From Sphingobium lactosutens DS20 (lineage in GTDB: Bacteria > Pseudomonadota > Alphaproteobacteria > Sphingomonadales > Sphingomonadaceae): a DNA stretch of 64,000 bases. The position numbers and the translations under genes were made by a program. Position 1 is the stretch's first letter. Every line of letters begins with the position of its first letter. The stretch is taken from the NCBI RefSeq assembly GCF_000445105.1, contig NZ_ATDP01000092.1, positions 62,001-126,000 on the forward strand, in the 5' to 3' direction. Positions 26,607 to 35,760 of this stretch are shown here, in pieces. The notes under the pieces are model-generated. The model did no database searches, was not told the origin of the DNA, and saw nothing but the letters and a program-made list of their open reading frames with translations.

Positions 26607-27464
26607 TCAGCCCGCGAACAGATGCGTGGGCAAGCCCTTCACGCCGCAGTCGACTTCAAAAAAACCGCCATCATGCTCCGACGGGTCGTCTAGGCCGACC
26701 GTCGCTGAACTGACAAACATGCGATCAAGATCGCGGCCGGCGAAGCAGATATTGGTCACCTGCCGCGCCGGCAAGGCGATCGCGCGATCTAGCTGGCCCT
26801 CAGGCGTGAAGCGGCTGATCCGGCTACCGCCCCAATGCGCCACCCAGATATGTCCGTCAGCATCGACGGTCATGCCATCGGGATAGCCGTCCGCCTCTGC
26901 GAACTGGATGAAGGGTTCGCGATCCGTGGCGCCTTCCTCCGTCCGGCGGAAGCGGTACATCTGCCGGCTGGCCGTATCGCTATGATAGAGCCATTGTCCG
27001 CAGGGCGAGAAACAGGGGCCGTTGGGCACGCGATAGCCACTGTCGACGCACGTCCAGCTGCGGTCGGGCGCGAGGCGGTACAGCGCGCCGCGGTCATGCT
27101 CCTCCGCCATGTCCATCGTGCCGCACCAGATATGACCCTGCGCGTCCGCCTTGCCGTCATTCATCCGGTTACCCGGAAAATGGGGCTCGGGGTCGCCGAT
27201 CGGCGTGATCGTCAGCGGATCCAGTTGGATTTCGGCAAAGCCGCTCTGGAAGCCGGCGATGAAACCGCCCGCCTGCCGTTCTGTCACCCAGCCGAGCGGC
27301 TCCGGCATGGCGACTCGGGTGACGGCCCCGTCATCGAGCGACAGGCGGTTGAGCGCCGGGGCAAGAATGTCGACCCAGTAGACGGCGTTTTCCCGCGCCG
27401 ACCACAATGTCCCCTCCCCTAATATATCCGCGCCTTCCCGCGCGATCATCCGCCATTGCGGCAT
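26607..27464 (-). CDS. SMP-30/gluconolactonase-family lactonase (probable L-arabinolactonase)
   Basis: 285 residues of a six-bladed beta-propeller. Metal-site segments are GEGTLWS near the N-terminus, NRMNDGKADAQGHIWCGTMD in the middle and YPDGMTVDADGHIWVA. The family hydrolyses sugar lactones. With the sugar dehydrogenase at 32079-33005 and the arabinan genes, L-arabino-1,4-lactone is the likely substrate (inference). The ATG overlaps the mutarotase stop (TGATG), so the two genes are translated together. No signal peptide: it is cytosolic, whereas the mutarotase is exported. Confidence 0.88.
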   Translation of the reverse strand: MPQWRMIAREGADILGEGTLWSARENAVYWVDILAPALNRLSLDDGAVTRVAMPEPLGWVTERQAGGFIAGFQSGFAEIQLDPLTITPIGDPEPHFPGNRMNDGKADAQGHIWCGTMDMAEEHDRGALYRLAPDRSWTCVDSGYRVPNGPCFSPCGQWLYHSDTASRQMYRFRRTEEGATDREPFIQFAEADGYPDGMTVDADGHIWVAHWGGSRISRFTPEGQLDRAIALPARQVTNICFAGRDLDRMFVSSATVGLDDPSEHDGGFFEVDCGVKGLPTHLFAG

Positions 27465-28612
27465 CAGCGCTTCACCGAGAGGCGATAGATCATCTGATGA
27501 TGGTAGGGTTTGCCCGGATCGACCCGCGCCGACAGGAAGGCCGGCTTGTTCGGCGCGTCGGGGAATTTCTGCGGTTCCAGCGCGATGCCATCGCCCATGC
27601 GATAGAGATGACCGCCCTTGCCGACCAGCGTCCCGTCGAGGAAGTTGCCGGCATAAAATTGCACGCCCGGTTCGGTCGTCAGCACTTCGAGCACCCGGCC
27701 CGACACCGGGTCCTCCAGCCGCGCGGCCAATTCTGGCGTCCGGGTCGCGCCCTTGTCGAGCGCCCAATTATGGTCATAGCCCCGGCCATAGACGATCTGC
27801 TGGTCGCGACCGTCGCGAATGCCGTCAGCAACGCGGCGGGCCGTGCGGAAATCGAACACGCTGCCATCGACCGGCTTCAATTCGCCCGTCGGGATGAGGT
27901 TGGCGTCAACCGGCGTGAAGGCCTTGGCGGGGATGGTCAGCACATGACCCAGCGCGCCTTCGGGTGATCCTTCGCCCGCCAGGTTGAAGATGGCATGGTT
28001 GGTCATGTTGACGATGGTTGGCTTGTCGGTTTTGGCGTCGAAGGCGATGCCCAGATTGCCGTTTTCGTCGAGGGTATAAGTGACGGTCACGTCGAGCTTG
28101 CCGGGATAGCCCGCGTCGCCATCAGGACTTGTGAGCGCCAGCACCGCCTTGGCAGTCGGGCCGCTCTTGATCGACACGACCTTCCAGACCTGCTTGTCAA
28201 AGCCCTTGCCGCCGCCGTGAAGCGAATTGACGTCATTGTCATTGACCGGCAGCTGATAGGACGTGCCGTCCAGGCTGAACTTGCCACCAGCAATACGATT
28301 GGCGTAGCGGCCGACCGTGACGCCGAAATAATTGGGATGGTCGGCATAATCCTTGGCGTCGTCATAGCCGAGCAGCACGTCGGCGATTTGCCCATCCTTG
28401 CCCGGTGCCATCAACGACTGAAGCGTCGCGCCATAGGTCAGGATCTTTGCCGTCACGCCTTTGCCGTTGGTCAGCGTCAGTGTTTCGATGGCCGCGCCGT
28501 CGATCGTGCCGGCCGGCGCGCGGCTCGCTTCGGCGGCAAGCGCTGTTCCGCTTGCGAGGCTGAGGGCGAGCGCATATGACAACGCTGTTTTCAACGTGAC
28601 GACCTTTCGCAT
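27464..28612 (-). CDS. galM: Aldose 1-epimerase (mutarotase), exported
   Basis: 382 residues. A Sec signal peptide (TALSYALALSLASGTALAAE, cleavage near 28) precedes the GalM beta-sandwich with VGRYANRIAGGKF, NSLHGGGKGFD (catalytic-His region), NMTNHAIFNLAG and the later TTEPGVQFYAGN containing the general-base region. It interconverts alpha and beta anomers, here in the periplasm, preparing sugars for uptake or oxidation. ATG 28612 has a GGAGG site. The promoter upstream carries the TGTCGGAGTA motif shared with the TonB receptor. Confidence 0.92.
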   Translation of the reverse strand: MRKVVTLKTALSYALALSLASGTALAAEASRAPAGTIDGAAIETLTLTNGKGVTAKILTYGATLQSLMAPGKDGQIADVLLGYDDAKDYADHPNYFGVTVGRYANRIAGGKFSLDGTSYQLPVNDNDVNSLHGGGKGFDKQVWKVVSIKSGPTAKAVLALTSPDGDAGYPGKLDVTVTYTLDENGNLGIAFDAKTDKPTIVNMTNHAIFNLAGEGSPEGALGHVLTIPAKAFTPVDANLIPTGELKPVDGSVFDFRTARRVADGIRDGRDQQIVYGRGYDHNWALDKGATRTPELAARLEDPVSGRVLEVLTTEPGVQFYAGNFLDGTLVGKGGHLYRMGDGIALEPQKFPDAPNKPAFLSARVDPGKPYHHQMIYRLSVKR

Positions 28613-28659
28613 TGGACTTCCTCCCGGTGACGTGCGCCCATTGACGGGCGGTTTCGCGG

Positions 28660-28689
28660 GATATACTCCGACAAAATTGGCGTGCGCAA
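28660..28689 (-). promoter_or_regulatory. galM promoter with TGTCGGAGTA motif
   Basis: Minus strand: -35 TTGCGC (28684-28689), then TGTCGGAGTA (28673-28664) inside the spacer, running into a TATATC or GTATAT -10. The same -35 and motif layout is seen at the TonB receptor promoter (37355-37392). The site lies in the 124-base divergent region shared with the MFS transporter. Confidence 0.5.
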
Positions 28690-28736
28690 CCCTTGATCGG
28701 TCGCCCGCCGCCTGGAACTGCACTGGAGAAGGATGA

Positions 28737-30044
28737 ATGGCAGGACCGATCTCGTCTGGCGCTGCGCCGGCCGCAACGCATAATCCCGGCACGCGCTACG
28801 GCCCCGCCCTCGCGCTGCTTGCCAGCCTCTTCTTCATGTGGGGCTTCATCACCGTCATCAACAACACGCTGCTGCCGCATCTGCGCAGCGTGTTCGATCT
28901 AAGCTACACCCAGACGACGCTGATCGAATCAGTCTGGTTCATTGCCTATTTCTTCGCCTCCATTCCGTCGGCCAAGTTGATCGAACGGGTGGGCTATCAA
29001 AAGTCGATGGTGATCGGCTTGCTCATCATGGCGGCGGGCGCGCTGGGCATGACACTGGCGGCGTCTATCCCATCCTATGGTGTGACGCTGGTCATGCTGT
29101 TCGTGATCGCCAGCGGCATCACGCTGTTGCAGGTCGCGGCCAACCCCTATGTCGCGGTCGTCGGCAAGCCGGAAACCGCCTCCTCGCGCCTCAACCTTGT
29201 GCAGGCGATGAATTCGGCGGGCACGATGCTGGCGCCGATGTTCGGGGCCTATCTGATCCTGGGCCGGTCAAAGGGGGGCACCGCGCAGGGCGAGGTTGTC
29301 CTCACCCAGGCCGAGCGGCTGGCCGATGCGCAGTCGGTCATCCTGCCTTATGTGCTGGTGGCGATCGTGCTGACCGTGCTGGCCGTGGTGATTGCCCGCT
29401 TTCCCCTGCCCGCCATGGGCAATGCGACGCAGCGCCACAACAAGGAAGAGCGCAAGAAGCATTCGCTGTGGAAGCACCGCAACCTGGTGTTCGGCATTCC
29501 CGCGATCTTCATCTACCTGATCGCGGAAATCGGGGTTGCCAACCTGTTCATCAACTTCGTCAGCCAGCCGCAGATCGCCAACCTGACGCATGAGCAGGCC
29601 GGCAACTATCTGACCTTCCTCTGGGGCGGCATGATGGTCGGCCGCTTCGCCGGCTCCGCGATCATGCAGCGCTTTGATGCCGGCCATGTCCTGGCCGCCT
29701 TCTCGATCGGCGCGTTCATCGTGATGCTGGTTACCGTCTTCACCACCGGCCCCATCGCCATGTGGTCGCTGATCCTGGTTGGCCTGTTCCACTCCATCAT
29801 GTTCCCGACCATCTTCACGCTCGGTATCAAGGGGCTGGGTCCCCTGACCGAGGAAGGATCGGGCCTGCTCATCATGGCGATTGCCGGCGGTGCGCTGGTG
29901 GTGGTGCAGGGTTGGCTGGCCGACCATTATGGCCTGCAGACCAGCTTCCTGCTGACCGCAGCCTGCGAACTCTATGTACTCTTTTATGCGCTGTGGGGGT
30001 CAAAAACGACCAACGCGCTGCCGGACCAGCAAATCGAGGCGTAA
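28737..30044 (+). CDS. MFS sugar:proton symporter (FucP/FHS family)
   Basis: 435 residues, 12 predicted membrane segments. The FHS signature is LLASLFFMWGFITVINNTLL at the N-terminus, then LLQVAANPYVAVVGKPETASSR (read in parts: LLQVAANPYV, KPETASSRLNLVQAMNS). These carriers import fucose, glucose, galactose or other monosaccharides across the inner membrane. In this locus L-arabinose is the most likely cargo (inference). GGAGAAGGA precedes ATG 28737. It is divergent from galM and followed by a bidirectional terminator. Confidence 0.92.
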   Translation: MAGPISSGAAPAATHNPGTRYGPALALLASLFFMWGFITVINNTLLPHLRSVFDLSYTQTTLIESVWFIAYFFASIPSAKLIERVGYQKSMVIGLLIMAAGALGMTLAASIPSYGVTLVMLFVIASGITLLQVAANPYVAVVGKPETASSRLNLVQAMNSAGTMLAPMFGAYLILGRSKGGTAQGEVVLTQAERLADAQSVILPYVLVAIVLTVLAVVIARFPLPAMGNATQRHNKEERKKHSLWKHRNLVFGIPAIFIYLIAEIGVANLFINFVSQPQIANLTHEQAGNYLTFLWGGMMVGRFAGSAIMQRFDAGHVLAAFSIGAFIVMLVTVFTTGPIAMWSLILVGLFHSIMFPTIFTLGIKGLGPLTEEGSGLLIMAIAGGALVVVQGWLADHYGLQTSFLLTAACELYVLFYALWGSKTTNALPDQQIEA

Positions 30045-30078
30045 CGAGCCGAGGGGTCGCACCATCGGACAGGAAAAA

Positions 30079-30113
30079 GGGCCGGCGCGAGGACTATGCG
30101 CCGGCCCTTTTTT
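30079..30113. terminator. Bidirectional terminator between the MFS and gntR genes
   Basis: A perfect ten-base stem GGGCCGGCGC / GCGCCGGCCC with a nine-base loop, flanked by AAAAA on the left and TTTTTT on the right, so it works for both convergent genes. Confidence 0.9.
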
Positions 30114-30132
30114 CGTCCCGCTTTCTGCGCTT

Positions 30133-30897
30133 CTATCGCTCCATCGCGCTGGCCGTGTCTTCCAGCGCGAGATCGACGAGCACGCCCATCGCCTCTGCCG
30201 CGGCCTGCGGGTCGCCCGCGACGATGGCATCATAGACGCGGACATGGTCGGGAATGGGATTGCGCGGCAGGGCGCGGGCGCGCTGCTTGAACTGGGTGGT
30301 CCAGTTGACCGCCGCACCGATGCTGGCGGTCAGCACCAGCAACGCATCGTTACGCGTCGCATTGAGGATCGCATTGTGAAAATCCCGGTCGGCCGCGCGC
30401 CCCGCCTCGGTCGCCAGCGTATGACGACGCATCGCGGCAAGCGCCTCCTTCATGAGCTTGAGGTCATCCTTGTCACGCCGCTGCGCCGCCAGCCGTGCCG
30501 CGGCCGGTTCGACGATGGCGCGCAATTCGAACAGGTCGCGCACGAACTGAATGTCCGGCTCCCCAGCAAAGGCCCAGGCGAGGACATCGGGGTCCAGCAG
30601 GTTCCAGCGCGTGCGCGGCAGGACGCGCGTGCCCGCCTTGGGCCGGCTTTCCACCAGCCCCTTGGCAGTCAGCACCTGAATCGCCTCACGATAGGCGCTG
30701 CGCGACACTTCCAGTTCTTCGGCGAAGGCGACTTCGCCAGACAGCGTATCTCCGGGCTGATACTGCCCTGACAAGATCGCCGTGCCCAGCTTGTGGGCGA
30801 TCGCGCCGTGCAGCCGTCGACCCGGCCCTCGCGTCGCCCGGTCCCTGCCGTTGCCAACCGCCTCTTCCGCTTGCAACGACGGACTTTGCTTCACCAT
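30133..30897 (-). CDS. GntR-family (FadR subfamily) regulator of the arabinose locus
   Basis: 254 residues. The winged HTH (LSGEVAFAEELEVSRSAYREAIQVL) spans about 50-100. A FadR/FCD helical domain (FELRAIVEPAAARLAA, DRDFHNAILNATRND, PDHVRVYDAIVAGDPQAA) follows with metal-binding Asp/His residues. Such proteins usually sense a sugar-acid intermediate. ATG 30897 has GGGAGG seven bases upstream; the frame extends to 30999 but without a ribosome site. It is divergent from the AraD1-family gene; a TGTCGGAGTA motif lies between them and is the likely operator (inference). Confidence 0.88.
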   Translation of the reverse strand: MVKQSPSLQAEEAVGNGRDRATRGPGRRLHGAIAHKLGTAILSGQYQPGDTLSGEVAFAEELEVSRSAYREAIQVLTAKGLVESRPKAGTRVLPRTRWNLLDPDVLAWAFAGEPDIQFVRDLFELRAIVEPAAARLAAQRRDKDDLKLMKEALAAMRRHTLATEAGRAADRDFHNAILNATRNDALLVLTASIGAAVNWTTQFKQRARALPRNPIPDHVRVYDAIVAGDPQAAAEAMGVLVDLALEDTASAMER

Positions 30898-30977
30898 TCG
30901 GGCTCCTCCCACCTCGATCCTTTGAGGCATAGTTTGCTGTAAAATACAATCATTGCCTTTGCCATCGCCTTGCAATA

Positions 30978-30987
30978 TGTCGGAGTA
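30978..30987 (+). promoter_or_regulatory. TGTCGGAGTA motif between gntR and the AraD1-family gene
   Basis: An exact copy of the ten-base motif found (on the other strand) at galM and in near-identical form twice at the TonB receptor. It is followed by ATT as at the receptor. It lies 81 bases upstream of the gntR start and 94 bases upstream of the AraD1-family start. Confidence 0.5.
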
Positions 30988-31080
30988 ATTCAGTTTCATT
31001 GCGCGGGCGGCGTTGCGTCGCTCGGGCAGCAGCTATTTGGTCGGGACCAGCGCCGGCAGGGCGCGCGGGAGGAGAGCTTC

Positions 31081-32073
31081 ATGTCATTGCGTCTGTTGCA
31101 GCATCGTTCGGATTCGGGCGAGCGCGCCGTCATCGCGGCGCAAGGTGATACCGCCTGTTTCGTTCCGGGCTTCACCAGCATTCGCGCACTGGCGCTCCAC
31201 GCGATCGCCCAGGGAATCGACCTGGCGCAGGCGGTGGCGAATGCCGGTCAGGGCAGTGCGATCGACATTTCGGCGGAATATGAAGCAGGGCGCCTGCTGG
31301 CTCCGATCGACCATGACGACGGCGCGCATGTGCTGATGACCGGAACCGGCCTTACCCATCTCGGATCGGCCGAAGGTCGCGACAAGATGCACCGGGAAGC
31401 GGCCGCAGCGGAAAAGCAGACCGATTCCATGCGCATGTTCCTGGAAGGACTGGAAGGCGGAAAGCCGGCGGCCGGCGAGGTCGGGCAACAGCCCGAATGG
31501 TTCTACAAGGGCGACGGGTCGCAACTGGTCGATCCCGGCGCGCCCTTCACCATGCCCGCCTTTGCCCAGGATGGTGGCGAGGAACCGGAACTGGCCGGCA
31601 TCTACCTGATCGGCGAAGACGGCACGCCCTATCGATTGGGGCTGGCGCTCGCCAATGAGTTTTCCGACCATGTCACCGAACGGCATAATTATCTCTGGCT
31701 TGCCCATAGCAAGCTGCGCCAGGCCTCGCTGGGTCCGGAATTGCTGGTCGGCGCGCCACCCGAACATATCGAAGGATCAAGCCGCATCCTGCGCGATGGC
31801 GAGGTGATCTGGGAAAAGCCCTTCCTTTCGGGCGAAGGCAATATGTCGCACAACTTTGCCAATCTGGAACATCATCACTTCAAATATGACCTGTTCCGCC
31901 GGGCTGGTGACGTCCATGTCCATTTCTTCGGCACCGCCACCCTGTCCTTCAGCGATGGCGTGACCTGCCAGGAAGGCGACGTGTTCGAAATCCTCGCCGC
32001 GCCCTTCACGCTGCCCGTTCGCAACGCGCTCACGCGCGCTGCACCTGTCCAGGTCGCCGTCAAGACGCTCTGA
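31081..32073 (+). CDS. AraD1/GguC-family protein of the fumarylacetoacetate hydrolase fold
   Basis: 330 residues. The C-terminal FAH-fold domain has TGTGLTHLGSAEGRDKMH, QPEWFYKGDGSQLV, GNEFSDHVTE (here ANEFSDHVTERHNYLWLAHS) and GEGNMSHNFANLEHHHFKY with acidic and His metal ligands. Relatives are linked to L-arabinose and other sugar-acid oxidation, acting on 2-keto-3-deoxy sugar acids. GAGGAGAG precedes ATG 31081. It is followed by the sugar dehydrogenase after five bases, so the two are one operon. The exact reaction here is not proven. Confidence 0.85.
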   Translation: MSLRLLQHRSDSGERAVIAAQGDTACFVPGFTSIRALALHAIAQGIDLAQAVANAGQGSAIDISAEYEAGRLLAPIDHDDGAHVLMTGTGLTHLGSAEGRDKMHREAAAAEKQTDSMRMFLEGLEGGKPAAGEVGQQPEWFYKGDGSQLVDPGAPFTMPAFAQDGGEEPELAGIYLIGEDGTPYRLGLALANEFSDHVTERHNYLWLAHSKLRQASLGPELLVGAPPEHIEGSSRILRDGEVIWEKPFLSGEGNMSHNFANLEHHHFKYDLFRRAGDVHVHFFGTATLSFSDGVTCQEGDVFEILAAPFTLPVRNALTRAAPVQVAVKTL

Positions 32074-32078
32074 TCCCC

Positions 32079-33005
32079 ATGGACCCGATCCGCATCGCCA
32101 TCGTCGGCATCGGCAAGATCGCGCGCGACCAGCATGTGCCGGCGATCCGGGGAAATGGCGCGTTCAGCCTGGCCGCGACCGTCAGCCCGCATGATGCGGG
32201 CCTGCCCGGCGTGCCCCATCACGCCAGCCTGGACGCCTTGCTGGCACAGGGGCCGGCGGTGGATGCGGTCGCGCTCTGCACCCCGCCGCAGGTCCGCTAT
32301 GATCTGGCCGCGCAGGCGCTGGGTCGCGGCGCGCATGTGTTCCTCGAAAAGCCGCCCGGCGCCACGCTCGCTGAAGTGGAAGCGCTGAAGACCCAGGCCG
32401 ACAAGGTCGGCGCCACATTGTTCGCCGCCTGGCACAGCCGCTTTGCCGCCGGCGTCGCCCCCGCGCGCGCCTGGCTGGCCGAGCGTCGCATCGACAAGGT
32501 TTCGATCATCTGGCGGGAGGATGTGCGCGTCTGGCATCCGGGGCAGGCATGGATCTGGCAGCCGGGCGGGCTCGGCGTTTTCGATCCGGGCATCAACGCC
32601 CTCTCCATCGTCACCCATATCCTGCCGCGCCCCTTCTTCCTAAAGGACGCGACATTGGTGCTGCCGGAAAACCGCGCCGCCCCGATCGCGGCCGATCTGG
32701 TCTTTCGCGACACGGCCGGCGCGCCGATTCATATGGATCTGGACTGGCGGCAGACCGGCCCGCAAAGCTGGGACATCGTGGTGGAAACCGACGCCGGCAC
32801 GCTCCGCCTCAGCCAAGGCGGCGCGGTGCTGACCCTGCCCACCGGCACCGAACATGGCGACGATATCGAATATGCCGGACTCTATAGCCGATTCGCCACG
32901 TTGATCCGGGGCGGCCGCAGCGACGTCGATACAGCGCCGCTCCGCCTCGTCGCCGACGCTTTCCTGCGCGGCCGCCGCGAAACCACCGACCCTTTTCACG
33001 ACTGA
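32079..33005 (+). CDS. Gfo/Idh/MocA-family sugar 1-dehydrogenase (L-arabinose/D-galactose dehydrogenase-like)
   Basis: 308 residues. The Rossmann start IRIAIVGIGKIARDQHVPAI and the family motif FLEKPPGATL (EKP Lys) are clear. The C-terminal domain has WREDVRVWHPGQAWIWQPGGLG followed by FDPGINALSI, with the catalytic Asp/Asn-His type residues seen in galactose and arabinose 1-dehydrogenases. It oxidises the aldose at C1 to the lactone with NAD(P). With the lactonase at 26607-27464 this gives the first two steps of oxidative L-arabinose breakdown. GH51 follows after 21 bases. Confidence 0.88.
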   Translation: MDPIRIAIVGIGKIARDQHVPAIRGNGAFSLAATVSPHDAGLPGVPHHASLDALLAQGPAVDAVALCTPPQVRYDLAAQALGRGAHVFLEKPPGATLAEVEALKTQADKVGATLFAAWHSRFAAGVAPARAWLAERRIDKVSIIWREDVRVWHPGQAWIWQPGGLGVFDPGINALSIVTHILPRPFFLKDATLVLPENRAAPIAADLVFRDTAGAPIHMDLDWRQTGPQSWDIVVETDAGTLRLSQGGAVLTLPTGTEHGDDIEYAGLYSRFATLIRGGRSDVDTAPLRLVADAFLRGRRETTDPFHD

Positions 33006-33026
33006 TTGCAACAGGAGAGGACCGAC

Positions 33027-34592
33027 ATGATCAGTTATTTGCGCCGCGCGACCGCCGCGCTGCTACTGGCGACCAGCGCGCTGGCGGCCTCGGCCGTCGC
33101 CGACACCGACGGCACGCCGACCAGCGCGACCATCCACGCCGACACGCCCGGCCCGGTCTATGACCGGCGGATCTTCACCCAATTTGCCGAACATCTTGGC
33201 AATGGCATCTATGGCGGCCTGTGGGTCGGCAATGACAAATCCATCCCCAACACCAACGGCTTTCGCAACGACGTCGTCGCGGCACTGCGAAACCTGTCCG
33301 TTCCCGTCATCCGCTGGCCCGGCGGCTGTTTCGCCGACGAATATCACTGGCGCGAAGGCGTCGGTCCCAAGGCGAAGCGCCCGGTCAAGGTCAACACCCA
33401 TTGGGGCGGCGTGACCGAACCCAACAGCGTGGGCACCGACGAATTTTTCGAACTGCTGCGCCAGGTCGGCGCGGAAGCCTATGTCGCGGGCAATGTCGGC
33501 AACGGCACGCCGCAGGAAATGGCCGAGTGGGTCGAATATATGACCGCGCCCGCCGGCACCCTGGCGGATGAGCGCGCGAAGAATGGGCACAAGCAACCCT
33601 ATGCTGTGCCCTATTTCGGCATCGGTAACGAACTATGGGGCTGCGGCGGCAATATGCGCGCCGAATATGCCGCCGACGTGACACGCCGCTACGCCACCTT
33701 CATCAAGGCTCCGCGCGACACGAAAATCCTCAAAATCGCGGCCGGCGCCAATTCCGACGATTATAGCTGGACCGAAACCATGATGCGGGTTGCGGGCGAT
33801 CAGCTGGACGCCCTGTCGCTGCATTACTACACCCTGCCCCAGGGCGGCTGGCCCCCCAAGGCCGATCCGGTCAATTTCGGCGAAGCCGAATGGGCCGATA
33901 CGCTGGCCAAAGCCGTCCATATCGACGAGCTTATCACCAAGCATGTCGCGATCATGGACAAATATGATCCCAAGAAGCGCGTCTTCCTGGCTGTCGACGA
34001 ATGGGGCACCTGGTATGCGCAGGACCCCGGCACCCATCCCGGCTTCCTGCGGCAGCAAAATACGCTGCGCGACGCGCTGGTCGCATCGGTCCATCTCGAC
34101 ATCTTCGCCAAACATGCCGACCGCGTGCGCATGACCGCCATCGCCCAGATGGTGAACGTGCTTCAGGCGATGATCCTGACCGACGGCAACAAGATGGTGC
34201 TCACCCCCACCTATCATGTGTTTGAAATGTACAAGCCCTGGCAGGACGCGACCGTGCTGCCGATCGAGCTTGACACGCCCTGGTATGGCAAGGGGCAGTT
34301 CACCATGCCGGCGGTGAGCGGTTCGGCGGTGCGCGGCAAGGACGGCAGGGTGCATGTGGGCCTGTCCAACCTGGACCCCAATCAGCCCAACACTGTCACC
34401 GTCAAGCTGGATGGCCTCAACGCGGCAACCGTGTCCGGCCGCATCCTGACGGCGTCGGCGATGAATGCGCACAACAGCTTCGATGCACCCGAAGCCATCA
34501 AGCCCGCCCCCTTCACCGGGGCGCAGGTCAGCGGCGGGACGCTCAGCGTCACCCTGCCGCCCAAGTCGGTCGTGGTGCTCGACCTGCAATGA
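33027..34592 (+). CDS. Alpha-L-arabinofuranosidase, GH51, exported
   Basis: 521 residues. A Sec signal peptide (ATAALLLATSALAASAVA, cleavage near 25) precedes the TIM-barrel. Acid/base E202 is in GIGNELWGCGG and nucleophile E325 in VDEWGTWY; the C-terminal beta-sandwich ends PPKSVVVLDLQ. It releases L-arabinose from arabinan or arabinoxylan side chains. Most GH51 enzymes are cytosolic, so the signal peptide here suggests a periplasmic enzyme. ATG 33027 has an AGGAGAGG site. A strong stem-loop follows before the endo-arabinanase gene. Confidence 0.92.
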   Translation: MISYLRRATAALLLATSALAASAVADTDGTPTSATIHADTPGPVYDRRIFTQFAEHLGNGIYGGLWVGNDKSIPNTNGFRNDVVAALRNLSVPVIRWPGGCFADEYHWREGVGPKAKRPVKVNTHWGGVTEPNSVGTDEFFELLRQVGAEAYVAGNVGNGTPQEMAEWVEYMTAPAGTLADERAKNGHKQPYAVPYFGIGNELWGCGGNMRAEYAADVTRRYATFIKAPRDTKILKIAAGANSDDYSWTETMMRVAGDQLDALSLHYYTLPQGGWPPKADPVNFGEAEWADTLAKAVHIDELITKHVAIMDKYDPKKRVFLAVDEWGTWYAQDPGTHPGFLRQQNTLRDALVASVHLDIFAKHADRVRMTAIAQMVNVLQAMILTDGNKMVLTPTYHVFEMYKPWQDATVLPIELDTPWYGKGQFTMPAVSGSAVRGKDGRVHVGLSNLDPNQPNTVTVKLDGLNAATVSGRILTASAMNAHNSFDAPEAIKPAPFTGAQVSGGTLSVTLPPKSVVVLDLQ

Positions 34593-34598
34593 CAGTTT

Positions 34599-34632
34599 GG
34601 AGCGGGCGGAGGGTGGAATCGCCGCCCGCTCC
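34599..34632 (+). other. Intercistronic stem-loop between GH51 and GH43 genes
   Basis: A perfect 11-base stem GGAGCGGGCGG / CCGCCCGCTCC with a 12-base loop, followed by ATCCCTTT, which is not a clean U-tract. It lies seven bases after the GH51 stop inside an otherwise continuous operon. It may stabilise the upstream message or partly terminate transcription. Confidence 0.5.
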
Positions 34633-34685
34633 ATCCCTTTCCGGCCAGTGCCGTGAGCACGCCGGCTACCAATGGAGAGGTCACT

Positions 34686-35726
34686 ATGACCCGACGGATC
34701 ATCTCTGCCTTGACCGGCATTGCCCTGGTCGCAGCCGCGCTGCCCGCCGTGGCGCAACAGCCGGCGGCGCAGCCCGCCCAGGCGTCGCTCAACAGCCGCC
34801 TGGCAGGCGATCTGGTCCCCACCCATGACCCGGTCATCATCCGCGAAGGCGACACCTATCATGTATTCAGCACGGGCCATGGCAAGCGCCTGATCGAAAC
34901 GCGTATGTCGACGGACTTAGTAAACTGGGAGGCCGGCGATCCCGTTTTCACCGCCCTGCCAGCCTGGGCCAGCGAGGCGATCCCCGGCAGCAACGGCATG
35001 TGGGCGCCCGACATCAGCTTCGTCGATGGCCGCTACCGGCTCTATTATTCCGTTTCCACCTTTGGTTCCAACCGCTCGGCGATCGGCCTGGCTACGTCAA
35101 AGACGCTGGACCGCGCCTCACCAGATTATGGATGGCGCGACGAGGGCATGGTGGTCATGTCGACCAAGGACGATGACTATAACGCCATCGACCCCAATTT
35201 CATCATCGACCGGGATGGCCGCCATTGGCTGACGCTGGGCAGTTTCTGGGGTGGCATCAAGCTGTTCGAACTGGACCCGGCGACCGGCAAGCCCATGGAC
35301 CCGAAGGCCACGCCCATCAGCATTGCCCGCCGCCCGGCGCCGGCCGGCGGCCCCGCCCCGGTGGAGGCTCCCTTCATCATTGACCATGGCGGCTATTACT
35401 GGCTGATGGTCAGCTATGATTATTGCTGCAAGGGCGTGAACAGCACCTATTACACGGTCATCGGCCGATCGAAGACAATCACCGGCCCCTATCTGGGCAA
35501 GGATGGCAGCAAGCTGATGGAAGGGGGCGGCACCATCTTCCTGCGCGCCGACTTGCAGGAACAGCAGCGCTGGCGCGGCCCCGGACATGCCGGCTGGCTG
35601 CATGACGAGGACGGCAGAGACTATGTCGTCTATCACGCCTATGACAAGCAGGCCGATGGCGCGCCGACGCTCCGCATAGCGCCGGTGACATGGGGGGCTG
35701 ACGGCTGGCCCGTGGCGCAATATTGA
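34686..35726 (+). CDS. Arabinan endo-1,5-alpha-L-arabinosidase, GH43
   Basis: 346 residues. A signal peptide (IISALTGIALVAAALPAVAQ) is followed by a five-bladed propeller with the catalytic trio D48 (HDPVI), D169 (AIDPNF) and E227 (VEAPFI). The segments GSNGMWAPDISFVDGRYRLY and LTLGSFWGGIKLFEL are typical of endo-arabinanases (GH43 subfamily 5-like). It cuts the alpha-1,5 backbone of pectic arabinan. ATG 34686 follows GGAGAGG by five bases; an earlier in-frame ATG (34653) lacks a signal peptide at its start. Confidence 0.92.
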   Translation: MTRRIISALTGIALVAAALPAVAQQPAAQPAQASLNSRLAGDLVPTHDPVIIREGDTYHVFSTGHGKRLIETRMSTDLVNWEAGDPVFTALPAWASEAIPGSNGMWAPDISFVDGRYRLYYSVSTFGSNRSAIGLATSKTLDRASPDYGWRDEGMVVMSTKDDDYNAIDPNFIIDRDGRHWLTLGSFWGGIKLFELDPATGKPMDPKATPISIARRPAPAGGPAPVEAPFIIDHGGYYWLMVSYDYCCKGVNSTYYTVIGRSKTITGPYLGKDGSKLMEGGGTIFLRADLQEQQRWRGPGHAGWLHDEDGRDYVVYHAYDKQADGAPTLRIAPVTWGADGWPVAQY

Positions 35727-35760
35727 TCCTTATTAGTCTGACTTAACTGGAGAGTTCCTG

